Shown: positions 27,079 to 36,726, counted from the stretch's first letter. The stretch: 41,926 nucleotides of DNA from CAZXYS01 sp964645005 (GCA_964645005.1 CAZXYS010000036.1:1-41926), one strand, 5' to 3'. Notes: generated from the sequence alone by a model not told the origin. Numbers and translations are program-made.

Positions 27079-27716
27079 TGAATATCAAAGCAATATTAAT
27101 AACCGTCGTAATATTCTTCATTGTTCTGGCTGCATTATTGCTGCCCGGTGGAAAATTCAACAAATCCATAGCCGGTATATATGCAGGTATCGGGAATGCA
27201 GTTTATCCTGTTTTTATCGACAATGACAAACGTATCATCGAATGCGAAGTCGAAAAGCACACGGAAGACAACCACCGCCTAAAAGTAAAGATAGGCAATC
27301 TCGAACACAGAACACCCGACGGCAGAATACTCGCCCGCGTTTTAAGGATAAACGTGCGTACTTTTGCATACATACCCACTGCCTTCCTTATTGCTTTGAT
27401 CGCGGTAACACCTGTGCCGTTTTTTCGCCGATTGACAGCATTAATAAGCGGTTTCATTATTTACCAGTTATTCATTATAATCAAGATGATAGCATTCTTG
27501 TTTCAGAGCAGCCCAAAGGAATTTGCAGTTGCTGACCTGCCTGGCTTAATCCGGACATTGGTCGACGCCTTCTGCGATATCTTTATATTAAAGACCGAGA
27601 TGGGCACTTCGCTCGCATTATCAGTTCTAATCTGGGTGATAGTAACCTTCCGTCTCAGCGACATAGAAAAGATCAGGAAATACTTCAACCTTACTACCCA
27701 AAAAAAAGCAAAATAG
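27078..27716 (+). CDS. Exosortase-associated membrane protein
   Basis: This 212-residue protein starts within the stop of the exosortase gene (TGATG overlap), implying translational coupling. It has an N-terminal TM segment (about 5-24), a polar periplasmic-looking domain (about 40-90) and at least two further TM segments (about 96-140 and 175-195). The layout matches the membrane partner that accompanies XrtH-type exosortases in other genomes, as far as I recall the family. The sequence itself carries no catalytic motif I recognise. A role in assembly or substrate handling of the exosortase is inference from position. Confidence 0.7.
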   Translation: MNIKAILITVVIFFIVLAALLLPGGKFNKSIAGIYAGIGNAVYPVFIDNDKRIIECEVEKHTEDNHRLKVKIGNLEHRTPDGRILARVLRINVRTFAYIPTAFLIALIAVTPVPFFRRLTALISGFIIYQLFIIIKMIAFLFQSSPKEFAVADLPGLIRTLVDAFCDIFILKTEMGTSLALSVLIWVIVTFRLSDIEKIRKYFNLTTQKKAK

Positions 27717-27756
27717 TCCGCACCAAAAATCAAAATTTAAACTGAAAAACAGAAAA

Positions 27757-30510
27757 CTATTTGACAATGATAATTCGCTCTCTGAGCACATTCCACGGCG
27801 TTATCAGTATAAACTGATATACTCCCGGACTGAAATTCTCCAGTGTTAATGGTATCGTATAATCACGGTTTCCTCCGCCTTTATGCCATTTTTTTCTCAA
27901 TAATCGGGCGCCTTCCACAGAGTATAGCGAGAGTGAAAAATTGCCTCTTTCTTCTGTTTTAATATTAATTTCAGTCCGTTCATTTGCCGCCAGGGGTGAA
28001 ACGTTCATAGTCGTAAGTTCCAATTTGCTGACTTTCCTGAGAAATTGCTCGCAAACTCCTGTAATTCTCAGACTACCTTTTTTGATTTCGTAATTTATTT
28101 GCTGGTCGTCAGTAATAGTAAAATCCTCAATCGTGAGAGGAGATGTATCATCCTCAGCCAACAACACCAAACCGCAAATCTGTCCTATCTTAGTATCTTC
28201 TTCACTAATCCTGACATTCACTCCGCTAAGATTTACGAACCGCTCTTCGTTAACAATATCGGTTTGGATATCCGGCAGAAATATTTCCGCATTCATACTT
28301 ATCTCAGCATCATAAGAAATAGTAATATAATTTTTAACTTTGGGTATGGTCTTTGCCATCACGGGAATACAGAACCTGGGTGTTCCAACATCTGCCGTAG
28401 TGTCCGGCAGCCAAACTCTAATATCTATCTCCGTGAAGGCATGAAGAAAGATCTCATGTTCATAAGTGCAGTTATCGCTTTCGAGTATAACAACAAGTGT
28501 ATCTTTATATTCATCATAAACATTGGTAGAAGTTTCCACTGAAAATTGCTTTTCAGTTCCCTGTGTTATCGTCTGTCCGCTTAAATCATTTTTAAGCTGA
28601 AATTTATTCCCCTGATTCAGGATCATAGTGATTACAGTAAAATTATGCTTCCCGGTATTTTTGAGGTCAACCACTCTGCCTTTTGTTTTGCCCGGTTCAA
28701 CATAAATATCGATTTCGTCGGGCAGGACATATTTAATTGTATATCTCTTACCTTTAAGTTCAGTGACAAACTCGATCTGTTCTCCTTCCAAATCCAGAAT
28801 GGTGATTACCTCGGCAGATTTATCACCATTATCAGAATTAGCAGGCGTAAAGCTAATCCCGGATACCAGTGTGTCCCCGCTATCAATCACCTCTCCTGAC
28901 AGGTCCTCGTCGAGTTCAAACAGGGATTTATCACTGCCGGTAAGATTCTGCAATTCAATAGTTACCGGAAATTCTTCGTGATTAATTATCTCTATTTCAC
29001 GTTCTTTCTCCTGGCAAAATTCAGTCTCCCCGTAATAGAGCAGGGGGGTAACTTTTACGAATGATTTGACACCTTTAAGGTCTACATTGAATTCAACAGC
29101 ATCAGGGCATGGATCATCTATAATGAAAGTTACAATTGCGCTATAGTCAGCCTCATCAGGAATATTAATACTCAAATCCAGTTCTATCAGGTCATTTGCA
29201 GGAACAGTTCCGGACTTTGGAGTAATATCAATCCATTGTTCATTAGTTTTAACATCTGAAAAGCTAACTTCAAATCCATTCTCATTTTTCAGCTTCGCTT
29301 TAAAAGTCAAGCTGCGGTTAATAGCTATCTTGCCGAGATCTACATCATCTGCCGTCAGATTCATCTCTTCTGACAATGCTGACAGTGCAATCCTTAATAC
29401 AGGTTTATCAGGATCATCAGTGTCCACCATAAGCTGTGCCTGTTTATTTCCGTAGGGTGCACCAGGTATGAAATCGACATCATATCTTGCTGTATCCCCG
29501 GGATTTAGAACAAACCCGTCCGGTGGCTTATTTATCAATTGGAATTCGCCCGCATCAGTGCCGTTTATCTGAGCATTTTTTAAAGTCACTTTCGTACTGC
29601 CAAAATTATAGATATAAGCGGTGCCTTTAAATACTTTACAATAAGGAACAGAACCGAAATCGAGGTCATCCTTCTCCAATTCTCCTTCAATACCTCTTCC
29701 TTTTATTTTTACATAAAGAGAATCGGTGCATGTATTTATGGATTCAATTGACCTGATCAGCATCGAATCAATAAATTCCCCTGTTTTATATGGTTTGAAT
29801 GAAATATAAAGGAACATAGTGTCACCGGGATTTAAAACTGCAGGCAGCCATGGGGAATAATCTATCAAAGTGAATGGCGGAGAGGGATTACTCGGGGGTC
29901 TTAGAAAAGCTTTTGCAGTTCCGTTGTTTATCACTTTGATTGTATCATGCTGAGTAACGTTAACCGGCACATTCCCAAATTCACCGCCATAAACAACTTC
30001 AAATTCGGTGATAACGACATTGGCTCTGATGTGCAGGGTATCTATTATACCGCTGTATTCCTCGCAATACAGGTATAGTACAGCCTCATATTTGCTGGTG
30101 TCGGAAGCGCTGAAGCGGATCTCCATTTCAGTAGATGCATCTTTGATCAGTTGTTTACTTCCTGTAAATGATGCCGAGAAATATTCTGTATTAGATAACA
30201 CAGGCTCTTTCAATGTTATATCAGATTCAGATTGATTTCTGACAATAACTTCAATAGTTTTATCGGCTGTTCGGCAGAAGTTGCCAAAATCCAGAGTGTC
30301 CAGCAGTTTAAAATGGTCTTTATCGATTATCTCTGCATTATAATTGTTGTTTGACAAAGGAACCGGATTTTTATCGAATGAAGTAATTCCGTTATTACCG
30401 CAGCTGTCGGACAATGTGTTTTGTCCTGAATATACATCAAAATCATTCTGGCTGAGAGCAGTTTGAGAAAAAATAAAAATAATTAAAATATATACTATCC
30501 GGTCTTTCAT
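27757..30510 (-). CDS. Large secreted choice-of-anchor D protein with T9SS sorting tail
   Basis: This is a 917-residue exported protein. A signal peptide (about 1-20, ending ALSQ) is followed by a series of about seven ASH/choice-of-anchor-D immunoglobulin-like domains. They are recognisable by repeated 'LDFG.V......K...I.N.G...V.L....I.G.....F' and 'FTLIDYSPWLPAVLNPGDT' style segments, for example around residues 170-400. A cohesin-like domain (about 690-815) precedes the T9SS type A tail in the last about 85 residues (MNVSPLAANERTEI ... FSPGVYQFIL). It is likely surface-displayed or secreted. Function is unknown. It converges with the exosortase pair, with 40 bases between the ends. Confidence 0.9.
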   Translation of the reverse strand: MKDRIVYILIIFIFSQTALSQNDFDVYSGQNTLSDSCGNNGITSFDKNPVPLSNNNYNAEIIDKDHFKLLDTLDFGNFCRTADKTIEVIVRNQSESDITLKEPVLSNTEYFSASFTGSKQLIKDASTEMEIRFSASDTSKYEAVLYLYCEEYSGIIDTLHIRANVVITEFEVVYGGEFGNVPVNVTQHDTIKVINNGTAKAFLRPPSNPSPPFTLIDYSPWLPAVLNPGDTMFLYISFKPYKTGEFIDSMLIRSIESINTCTDSLYVKIKGRGIEGELEKDDLDFGSVPYCKVFKGTAYIYNFGSTKVTLKNAQINGTDAGEFQLINKPPDGFVLNPGDTARYDVDFIPGAPYGNKQAQLMVDTDDPDKPVLRIALSALSEEMNLTADDVDLGKIAINRSLTFKAKLKNENGFEVSFSDVKTNEQWIDITPKSGTVPANDLIELDLSINIPDEADYSAIVTFIIDDPCPDAVEFNVDLKGVKSFVKVTPLLYYGETEFCQEKEREIEIINHEEFPVTIELQNLTGSDKSLFELDEDLSGEVIDSGDTLVSGISFTPANSDNGDKSAEVITILDLEGEQIEFVTELKGKRYTIKYVLPDEIDIYVEPGKTKGRVVDLKNTGKHNFTVITMILNQGNKFQLKNDLSGQTITQGTEKQFSVETSTNVYDEYKDTLVVILESDNCTYEHEIFLHAFTEIDIRVWLPDTTADVGTPRFCIPVMAKTIPKVKNYITISYDAEISMNAEIFLPDIQTDIVNEERFVNLSGVNVRISEEDTKIGQICGLVLLAEDDTSPLTIEDFTITDDQQINYEIKKGSLRITGVCEQFLRKVSKLELTTMNVSPLAANERTEINIKTEERGNFSLSLYSVEGARLLRKKWHKGGGNRDYTIPLTLENFSPGVYQFILITPWNVLRERIIIVK

Positions 30511-30664
30511 CTTGAAAGTATTCTATACCATAAATGTTAATATTGCGAGTAAATTGTTAGAATATAAGTCAAATTATTTTAAACAAATAATTACTTTAGT
30601 ATTAATTTAAGACAGGGATAAAAAATCTGAATAAATTTTTTTCCTAAAATTGAAAAATCTACCA

Positions 30665-31588
30665 TTAAGATGGCGGCAGTTCAAATATTACATCCCTGAT
30701 CTCTTCATTAAATACGGTTTTTTCGACATTAATTTCACTAATTGGCTGCCCTTTTGATAGATTTATTATTTTATGTGCAACCATAACCCCTTCAACGTTC
30801 CTATAATCACCTAAATACATTGAGGCGGATATCTCTTTCTCGCCAATGTATTTATGATGTTCAATTTTGATAACCAGGTATTTCTGAGTATCTATATAGT
30901 AAAAATCATAATCCCGATCAATTTTGGATAGCTTTATCTTATAGGCTTTGCGGTTTTCAATTTCGACTACACCCATTGGCTCAACCATAAGTCCTTCTTC
31001 TTTCCAGTTATATAGCAAACCGTCCATATTGGCTTTTTCCTTCATGAATTCATATTGTTTGCCACGAACGATCTTTGGTTCCACATCGGTGTATGGAGCG
31101 AACCTCCATGCAACTTCACCGTTATAAGCCTGGGTTGTTTTTTTGCCGTCAAATTCAATCCGGAAGAAATATTTATTTGACCGCTTCACTATCATAGTGA
31201 AATCTCCGCGCGCTCCTCGCTGATTGAAAGTTCCGGTCTGCTTTCTTGTCTTTTTTTTGAGCAGAGCTTTCTGACCTTTTGCCAGCAGGTGTTTTTTAAT
31301 TACTTCCGCAGCATCAAAATCAACCTCGTCAACAACTTTCTCACCTGCTGATCCTGTTGAAGATTGATTTTCCATTTGCAACTGCCCCTGTCCGGTCTTA
31401 CCTTCCTGAGCGCTTCCGTACTCATCTGCGCCATGGCTGCGCTGCTGCATAGTGTCTTCTTTTAATTCAGGCTGGCTTTGCTCAGGCTGCTTTTTAGGCT
31501 TATTTTTTTCCTCGCCGCAGCCTGTAAGCATAATAAACAATGCTAATATTGCAATTATTCCGATAAGATTAATAGTTCTCTTGTTCAT
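30665..31588 (-). CDS. Lipoprotein with LolA-like domain (outer-membrane lipoprotein-sorting family)
   Basis: This 307-residue protein has lipobox LTGC (C24) followed by a Lys/Gln/Glu-rich linker (about 25-95). The domain from about residue 100 to the end is of the LolA/LppX-like kind. Its marks are GARGDFTMIVKRSNKYFFRIEF, YNGEVAWRFAPY, the EIENRKAYKIKLSK strand, FYYIDTQKYLVIKIEHHKY and the final EINVEKTVFNEEIRDVIFELPPS. Such proteins bind lipid or lipoprotein acyl groups in the envelope. The cargo here is unknown. It follows the odhA-like gene on the same strand but is separated by a 277-base repeat region, so separate transcription is likely. Confidence 0.82.
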   Translation of the reverse strand: MNKRTINLIGIIAILALFIMLTGCGEEKNKPKKQPEQSQPELKEDTMQQRSHGADEYGSAQEGKTGQGQLQMENQSSTGSAGEKVVDEVDFDAAEVIKKHLLAKGQKALLKKKTRKQTGTFNQRGARGDFTMIVKRSNKYFFRIEFDGKKTTQAYNGEVAWRFAPYTDVEPKIVRGKQYEFMKEKANMDGLLYNWKEEGLMVEPMGVVEIENRKAYKIKLSKIDRDYDFYYIDTQKYLVIKIEHHKYIGEKEISASMYLGDYRNVEGVMVAHKIINLSKGQPISEINVEKTVFNEEIRDVIFELPPS

Positions 31589-31672
31589 TGTGTTTAATTA
31601 TTTGTTTAACATATAGTTGTTCATATATGAAGCTGTTCAATAAGTGAATAATTCATGTCGCGTTTCAAATTC

Positions 31673-31736
31673 GTTCAGGATGACAAAAACAAGTGTTTAT
31701 GGGAATGTCACACTGAGCGAAGTCGTATTGTGACTA
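31673..31736. repeat. GAGCGAAGTCG-type intergenic repeat
   Basis: TTCAGGATGACA is followed by GTCACACTGAGCGAAGTCG and ends TGTGAC. The ends GTCACA (31707-31712) and TGTGAC (31729-31734) are inverted. It resembles the common GTCACACTGAGCGAAGTCG-class intergenic repeat of Bacteroidota-related genomes (from general knowledge, not checked). It lies in the 277-base space between the lipoprotein and odhA-like genes. Confidence 0.6.
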
Positions 31737-31771
31737 CTTTTTCTTATTTTTAGGAGACCCATCTCTTAATC

Positions 31772-31844
31772 AATGAAATCCGTTCAATCAGTGCAAATCA
31801 GTTGTCAAACTTCGCGTCCTTTGCGTTTTTTGTGTAAAAATTTC
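31772..31844. repeat. AATCAGTGCAAATCAG / CTTTGCG-type intergenic repeat
   Basis: Units AATCCG, AATCAGTGC and AAATCAGTT are followed by CTTCGCGTCCTTTGCG. It lies immediately beyond the 3' end of the odhA-like gene, as the related repeat at 131-213 lies beyond mutL. No gene is seen in 31589-31865. Confidence 0.55.
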
Positions 31845-31865
31845 TCAATTTTAAACTCAGAACTC

Positions 31866-34800
31866 TTAATCGCCAAGTTTCTCGAATTCCCCAAATGCGT
31901 TATTTATCAACTCAGTCTGTTCCTGGACGTGTATTCTATAAGAGCCTGTGGCTGTAGCGGCGCTTCTCTTTCTGCCGGCATAGCGAAGTTCCTGCTTCTT
32001 GAGGAGAACATCGCGCAGCAGAGGATTGATGTAATGCCAGGCGCCGTTATTCTTCGGCTCTTCCTGCACCCAGACGAACTCTTTGGTTTTGTTATATCGT
32101 TTGAGGATGCTGCCGATTTTGTCAGCATCGAAGGGGTAGAGCTGCTCGATCCTGACGATTGCCACATCGCCGCGGTTTTCTTCCTCACGCTTCTCGAGCA
32201 GTTCGTAATACAATTTGCCGGAACACATGAGCACACGGCTGATCTTTTCAGGAGGTTCGGCTGTCGGATCATCAATAGCAGGCTGGAAGCCGCCATCAGT
32301 GAATTCCTCTATGCCGGAAACAGAGCGGGGATGCCTCAGCATACCCTTCGGCGTCATAATTACGAGCGGCTTGTTGAACGGCGCAATTACCTGCCTTCGA
32401 AGAACATGGAAATACTGTGCCGGCGTTGTCAGATTGCATACGATCATATTCTCTTCAGCGCTGAGCTGCAGCATCCGCTCGAGGCGGGCGCTGGAATGTT
32501 CCGGTCCCTGCCCGTCATAGCTGTGCGGCAGAAGCATTGCGAGATTCGATGTCTGTCCCCACTTAACTTCAGCGCAGGCAATGAACTGGTCTATAATCGG
32601 CTGCGCCATATTTACAAAATCCCCGAATTGAGCTTCCCACAGCGTCAGGTGATCTTTCGCCATAACGCTGTAGCCATACTCAAAGCCGAGAACTGCAAGC
32701 TCAGACAACGGACTGTCATAAATTCTCAGGGTAGCCTGACCATCTTCGATATGGTTCAGCGGAACATATTCATCTTCGGTTTTGACATCAGTAAGAACTG
32801 CATGCCGCTGGCTGAAAGTACCTCTGCGGGAATCTTCGCCGCTGAAGCGGATTTCCCTGCCGTCGGTCAGTATCGAACCGAAGGCAAGCGCTTCCGCATA
32901 GGACCAATCCAGTTTTGGATTTTCCTGGTCGAACAGCTTATTGCGCTTCTTGAACTGACTCGAAACTTTGGTATTAGCATTAAAATTGCCCGGAATTGTC
33001 GTTATGGATTTGCCGATCTTCCTGAGTTTTTCGAATTCAACCGAGGTGTCTATATCTTTGAAAACATCGCCTCTCTTGTAATTCACCGGTTCTATAATAT
33101 TTTCAGGATGTTTGTTCTTACGTTCCTGATACAGTTTTTCCAACTGCTTTTTATAATCTTTTGCATAACGCTCAGCTTCTTCGTTTGTCAGGATGCCCTC
33201 CTTGATAAGTTCATTCTGATAGACTTTTCTTACGGAAGGCATGGATTTGATTTTCTTATAAAGAAGCGGCTGTGTATAGGACGGCTCGTCGGCTTCGTTA
33301 TGTCCGTATTTCCTGTAACCAAGCAGATCGATGATTACGTCACTGTTGAATCGCAGCCTGTAATCGAATGCAAAAGCCGCGGCAGTCTGGACAGCTTCAG
33401 GATCATTACCATTGACATGAATGATAGGTATCTGAACCAGCTTGGCAATGTCCGTAGCGTAAACTGTAGATCTGGCTTCTGTCTCGTTCGTAGTGAAGCC
33501 TATCTGATTATTCACAACTATGTGGATGGTGCCGCCAACCTTGAATCCCTGCAATTGAGAAAGGTTCAACGTCTCTGCAACAATGCCCTGCCCCGAAAAA
33601 GCGGCGTCGCCATGAATAAGTACCGGCAAGCCTTTTGCATGGTTCCTGTCGTTTAGCAGGTTGTCGATAGCGCGGGTCATTCCCTCGATAACGGGATTCA
33701 CGAGTTCTAGATGGCTTGGATTTGACGATAATATTACATTAACAGACTTATCCTTGACTGTGTAATTGCCTTTGTCGCCAAGGTGATACTTAACGTCGCC
33801 CGATCCGTGATAGCGCTGGGGATCGATTTCATCATCAAACTCGGCGAAAATCTTGCCGGGATCCTTTCTGATATTGTTAACGAGGACATTCAGCCGCCCC
33901 CGGTGTGGCATCCCCAGAACAACTGTATGCAATTCTTTAAGAGCAGCCTGCTCAAGTATTTTCTCAAGGAAATTTATTAGAGTTTCATTACCTTCGAGCG
34001 AGAATCTCTTATGCCCTACATATTTCGTATGCAGGAAATTCTCAAAAATCTCTGCTTCGACTAACTTCTTGAAAATGCTTAATTTATCATTCTTTGTGTA
34101 ATTTTTTGAATTACGGGTGGATTCGAGAGTGCGCTTGATCCATTCCTTTTTATTCGGCGCCTGAATATGCATAAACTCGACGCCGATATGCCCGCAGTAG
34201 GTCTCTCTAAGGATTTCGATAATATCCCGCAGCGGCATATTATTATTTTCCCAGGCGTCATCGGTATGGAAAATCCGGTCGAGATCCCAGATTGTAAAGC
34301 CGTAGTATGCCGGATCAAGTTCGGGATAGTAATACGATATATTCCCAAGCGGATTGATTGACGAAAGCAAATGCCCCCGCACGCGGTAAGCGTTTATCAA
34401 CTGCATGACGTGGGCGCTCTTTTCGATCATGTCATCTTGATCGAAAATATTGCGATCGTAGCCGTTCTGCTTATCCAGCGCCCAGCGCACCGGCTCGAAA
34501 GGTATGTTCAGACTTACGAAAATCTGGTCGTAGAAGTGTTTCTCGCCTATCAGCAGGCGATTTATATAATCCAAGAATTCCGCCGATTCGGCACCTTGAA
34601 TGATTCTATGATCGTAAGTGTTAGTAATTGTAACAACTTTCGAAATAGCCATAGTAGTCAGAACATCAGGTCGTACTGCTGAGAATTCCGTTGGATAGTC
34701 TATCGAGCCGGAAGCTATGATCATCCCTTGCCCTGTCATCAGACGGGGGCTGGAAGCCGTTGTGCCGATCATACCGGGATTAGTCAGCGTGACGGTAGTG

Positions 34801-35507
34801 TTCATTAGGTCGTCGAGGGTCAGCTTATTATTCCGGCTTTTTTCAATGATCTCATTGAAAGCTTCCATAAATTCCGAAAATTCAAGATCCTGCGCATTTT
34901 TCACATTCGGTACCAGCAGCAGTCTGGAACCGTCCTTTTTCGTAATATCGACAGCCAAGCCCACATTCACGGATTTGCGTTTTATCCGGTAAGGCTTGCC
35001 ATCCTTGACGGTATAAGCGTCGTTCATGTGGGGATATCTCTTGAGAGCCCTGACTATCGCCCACAAGAGAATATGCGTAAATGATACTTTCCGCTTTTTA
35101 AGCTTGACTAAATGTTTGTTTATTATCCTGCGATTTTCGTCGAGAGCCTTCACAGGCATAGTGCGCGTGGAAGTTGCCGTCGGCACGGACAGGCTTGCTT
35201 CCATATTCTCGGCGAGCCTTGCCGAAATATGCGGTAGTTCTTCGAGTGTCTCACCCTCTTTAACTTGTACTCCGTCGGACTTTCCATCCTTTTCGGATTT
35301 CTTCATTTCTTTGGAAAGCTTGGTAGGTTCGGCGTGATGTTCTTTGGGTTCTTTAGGTTCTATCTGTCTGCCCTGCTCATCGAGAGCAGAAACCGATTTG
35401 CCGTGAAGTTTTTCGAAATGTACCCGCCATTCGGGGCTAACCGAGTCGGGATTCTTTAGATATTCATAATACAGTTCTGTTTCGAAGGCAGTATTTAAGC
35501 CAGTCAT
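31866..35507 (-). CDS. Multifunctional 2-oxoglutarate dehydrogenase (fused E2o-E1o, KGD/OdhA type)
   Basis: The 1213-residue protein combines TCA-cycle E1 and E2 activities: thiamine-dependent decarboxylation of 2-oxoglutarate and succinyl transfer. Residues about 1-35 are the E1o N-terminal helix (YYEYLKNPDSVSPEWRVHFE). Residues 40-95 are a charged linker with no lipoyl domain. Residues about 105-320 are the E2 catalytic domain, with TLTNPGMIGTTASSPRLM and the His motif YDHRIIQGAES (H300), exactly as in mycobacterial and corynebacterial enzymes. The rest is E1o, with GMPHRGRLNVLVNN, HGDAAFSGQGIVAETLNLS and the NNQIGFTT cofactor region. Lipoyl groups must come in trans from another E2. In Actinobacteria such enzymes are regulated by FHA proteins; none is seen here. 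Confidence 0.95.
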   Translation of the reverse strand: MTGLNTAFETELYYEYLKNPDSVSPEWRVHFEKLHGKSVSALDEQGRQIEPKEPKEHHAEPTKLSKEMKKSEKDGKSDGVQVKEGETLEELPHISARLAENMEASLSVPTATSTRTMPVKALDENRRIINKHLVKLKKRKVSFTHILLWAIVRALKRYPHMNDAYTVKDGKPYRIKRKSVNVGLAVDITKKDGSRLLLVPNVKNAQDLEFSEFMEAFNEIIEKSRNNKLTLDDLMNTTVTLTNPGMIGTTASSPRLMTGQGMIIASGSIDYPTEFSAVRPDVLTTMAISKVVTITNTYDHRIIQGAESAEFLDYINRLLIGEKHFYDQIFVSLNIPFEPVRWALDKQNGYDRNIFDQDDMIEKSAHVMQLINAYRVRGHLLSSINPLGNISYYYPELDPAYYGFTIWDLDRIFHTDDAWENNNMPLRDIIEILRETYCGHIGVEFMHIQAPNKKEWIKRTLESTRNSKNYTKNDKLSIFKKLVEAEIFENFLHTKYVGHKRFSLEGNETLINFLEKILEQAALKELHTVVLGMPHRGRLNVLVNNIRKDPGKIFAEFDDEIDPQRYHGSGDVKYHLGDKGNYTVKDKSVNVILSSNPSHLELVNPVIEGMTRAIDNLLNDRNHAKGLPVLIHGDAAFSGQGIVAETLNLSQLQGFKVGGTIHIVVNNQIGFTTNETEARSTVYATDIAKLVQIPIIHVNGNDPEAVQTAAAFAFDYRLRFNSDVIIDLLGYRKYGHNEADEPSYTQPLLYKKIKSMPSVRKVYQNELIKEGILTNEEAERYAKDYKKQLEKLYQERKNKHPENIIEPVNYKRGDVFKDIDTSVEFEKLRKIGKSITTIPGNFNANTKVSSQFKKRNKLFDQENPKLDWSYAEALAFGSILTDGREIRFSGEDSRRGTFSQRHAVLTDVKTEDEYVPLNHIEDGQATLRIYDSPLSELAVLGFEYGYSVMAKDHLTLWEAQFGDFVNMAQPIIDQFIACAEVKWGQTSNLAMLLPHSYDGQGPEHSSARLERMLQLSAEENMIVCNLTTPAQYFHVLRRQVIAPFNKPLVIMTPKGMLRHPRSVSGIEEFTDGGFQPAIDDPTAEPPEKISRVLMCSGKLYYELLEKREEENRGDVAIVRIEQLYPFDADKIGSILKRYNKTKEFVWVQEEPKNNGAWHYINPLLRDVLLKKQELRYAGRKRSAATATGSYRIHVQEQTELINNAFGEFEKLGD

Positions 35508-35613
35508 GATCTATCCAAGTATTATTTTTGTCAATGCTGTAAACAAAAGACGTTAATATAAATTAATTATTAATGATGTCAAAATTTAATTTTAAAGTTA
35601 TCTCGATTATAAA

Positions 35614-35621
35614 TAAATTTG
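35614..35621 (+). promoter_or_regulatory. Candidate -7 element for the MDR gene
   Basis: TAAATTTG matches TAnnTTTG and lies 73 bases upstream of the ATG at 35695. The partial -33 match TTTA lies 19 bases further upstream (35591-35594). The region is A/T-rich, so this is tentative. Confidence 0.3.
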
Positions 35622-35694
35622 CAATTTTTTAATTTTAATTCGACTATATTAAAAATATTTTTAGGATCAATGAAATTACTAAAGGAAAAAGCAA

Positions 35695-36726
35695 ATGAAA
35701 GCTGTATATTTTGATAAACACGGTGAACCTGGTGTACTGACTTACACTGAAGATTACAATAATCCTGAACCAAAAGATAATGAAATTCTCGTTAAGATAG
35801 ATTCCACCAGCATTAACAAAATAGACACCGTCATGCGCCGCGGCTATCCCGGCATTCAACTGCCGCTGCCCCACGTCCCCGGCGGCGACATTGCCGGTAC
35901 TGTAGCGGGATTGGGCTCAAATGTGAGGGATTTCAAAGGTAATGACAGAGTTGTTTCTTATCCCATTGTTTTACCGGAAAACAGAGATCCCAAATTCGAA
36001 GGCTTAGAGCACCTGAACGACGGCTGGAAATATTTCGGCATGCATTTGCCGGGCTCTTACGCGGAATATATCTGCGTTCCGGCGGAAAACCTTTTGCGGC
36101 TGCCGGCGAATGTTAGTTTTGAGCAGGCTGCAGCGCTGCCTATTGCCGGACTCACAGCTTATCATGCTGTCGAAACAGTAGCACAGCTCAATGAGAATGA
36201 CTTATTCTTCATTTGGGGCGGATCCGGCGGTCTCGGAAGCATCGCAGTTCAGTTGGCTAAGAACAGGGGCGCTGCTGTCATAGCTACGGTCGGCAAGGAA
36301 GAGAAGAAGTCCGCCGTTTATGAATTTGGCGCCGACCATGTTTTCAATCATTACGAGGAAGATGTCGAAACGGAAGTCAAAAAGCTGTTCCCGTCAGGGG
36401 TAGATGTAATTGTTGACTATGTTGGTCCAGCCACTTTCGATAAAACTTTTCGCATGGTTCGGAAAAACGGCAAGATACTGCTTTGCGGGATGATCACAGG
36501 CAAAGAAATAACGCTGAACATCCAGCAGACCTATTTTCGGCATATCAATATCCTCGGGCTGTATCTCGGTACGATGGAAGAATTTAGCGGCTTACTGAAC
36601 ATGGTTGCGGAAGGGACAATCAATCCGCTTATCCATGAAGTCATGCTTCTGAAGGAAGCTGCCCGCGGACACGAAATGATTCACAGCAGCGAGCACCTTG
36701 GGAAAATAGTATTGAAATGTTCATGA
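35695..36726 (+). CDS. Quinone-oxidoreductase-like medium-chain dehydrogenase (MDR family)
   Basis: This 343-residue MDR-fold oxidoreductase has an N-terminal GroES-like domain (KAVYFDKHGEPGVL ... HVPGGDIAGTVAGLGSNV). Its Rossmann domain has the NAD(P)H-binding GGSGGLG at residues 175-181 and the strand pattern AAVIATVGKEEK...FGADHVFNHYEED. The catalytic-zinc position is NKID rather than CxxD, and no four-cysteine structural zinc loop is present. It is therefore a zinc-free reductase of the quinone-reductase type rather than a classic alcohol dehydrogenase. The natural substrate (quinone or enal/enone) is unknown. A purine-rich AAAGGA precedes the start. It is the first of two plus-strand genes and lies 126 bases before the hydroxylase. 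Confidence 0.9.
   Translation: MKAVYFDKHGEPGVLTYTEDYNNPEPKDNEILVKIDSTSINKIDTVMRRGYPGIQLPLPHVPGGDIAGTVAGLGSNVRDFKGNDRVVSYPIVLPENRDPKFEGLEHLNDGWKYFGMHLPGSYAEYICVPAENLLRLPANVSFEQAAALPIAGLTAYHAVETVAQLNENDLFFIWGGSGGLGSIAVQLAKNRGAAVIATVGKEEKKSAVYEFGADHVFNHYEEDVETEVKKLFPSGVDVIVDYVGPATFDKTFRMVRKNGKILLCGMITGKEITLNIQQTYFRHINILGLYLGTMEEFSGLLNMVAEGTINPLIHEVMLLKEAARGHEMIHSSEHLGKIVLKCS

Noticed and set aside
31773..33656. Long open frame (627 codons) on the plus strand opposite the oxoglutarate dehydrogenase
   Set aside because: It lies wholly antisense to a clearly conserved enzyme; its sequence has no recognised domain and its openness follows from the codon use of the real gene.
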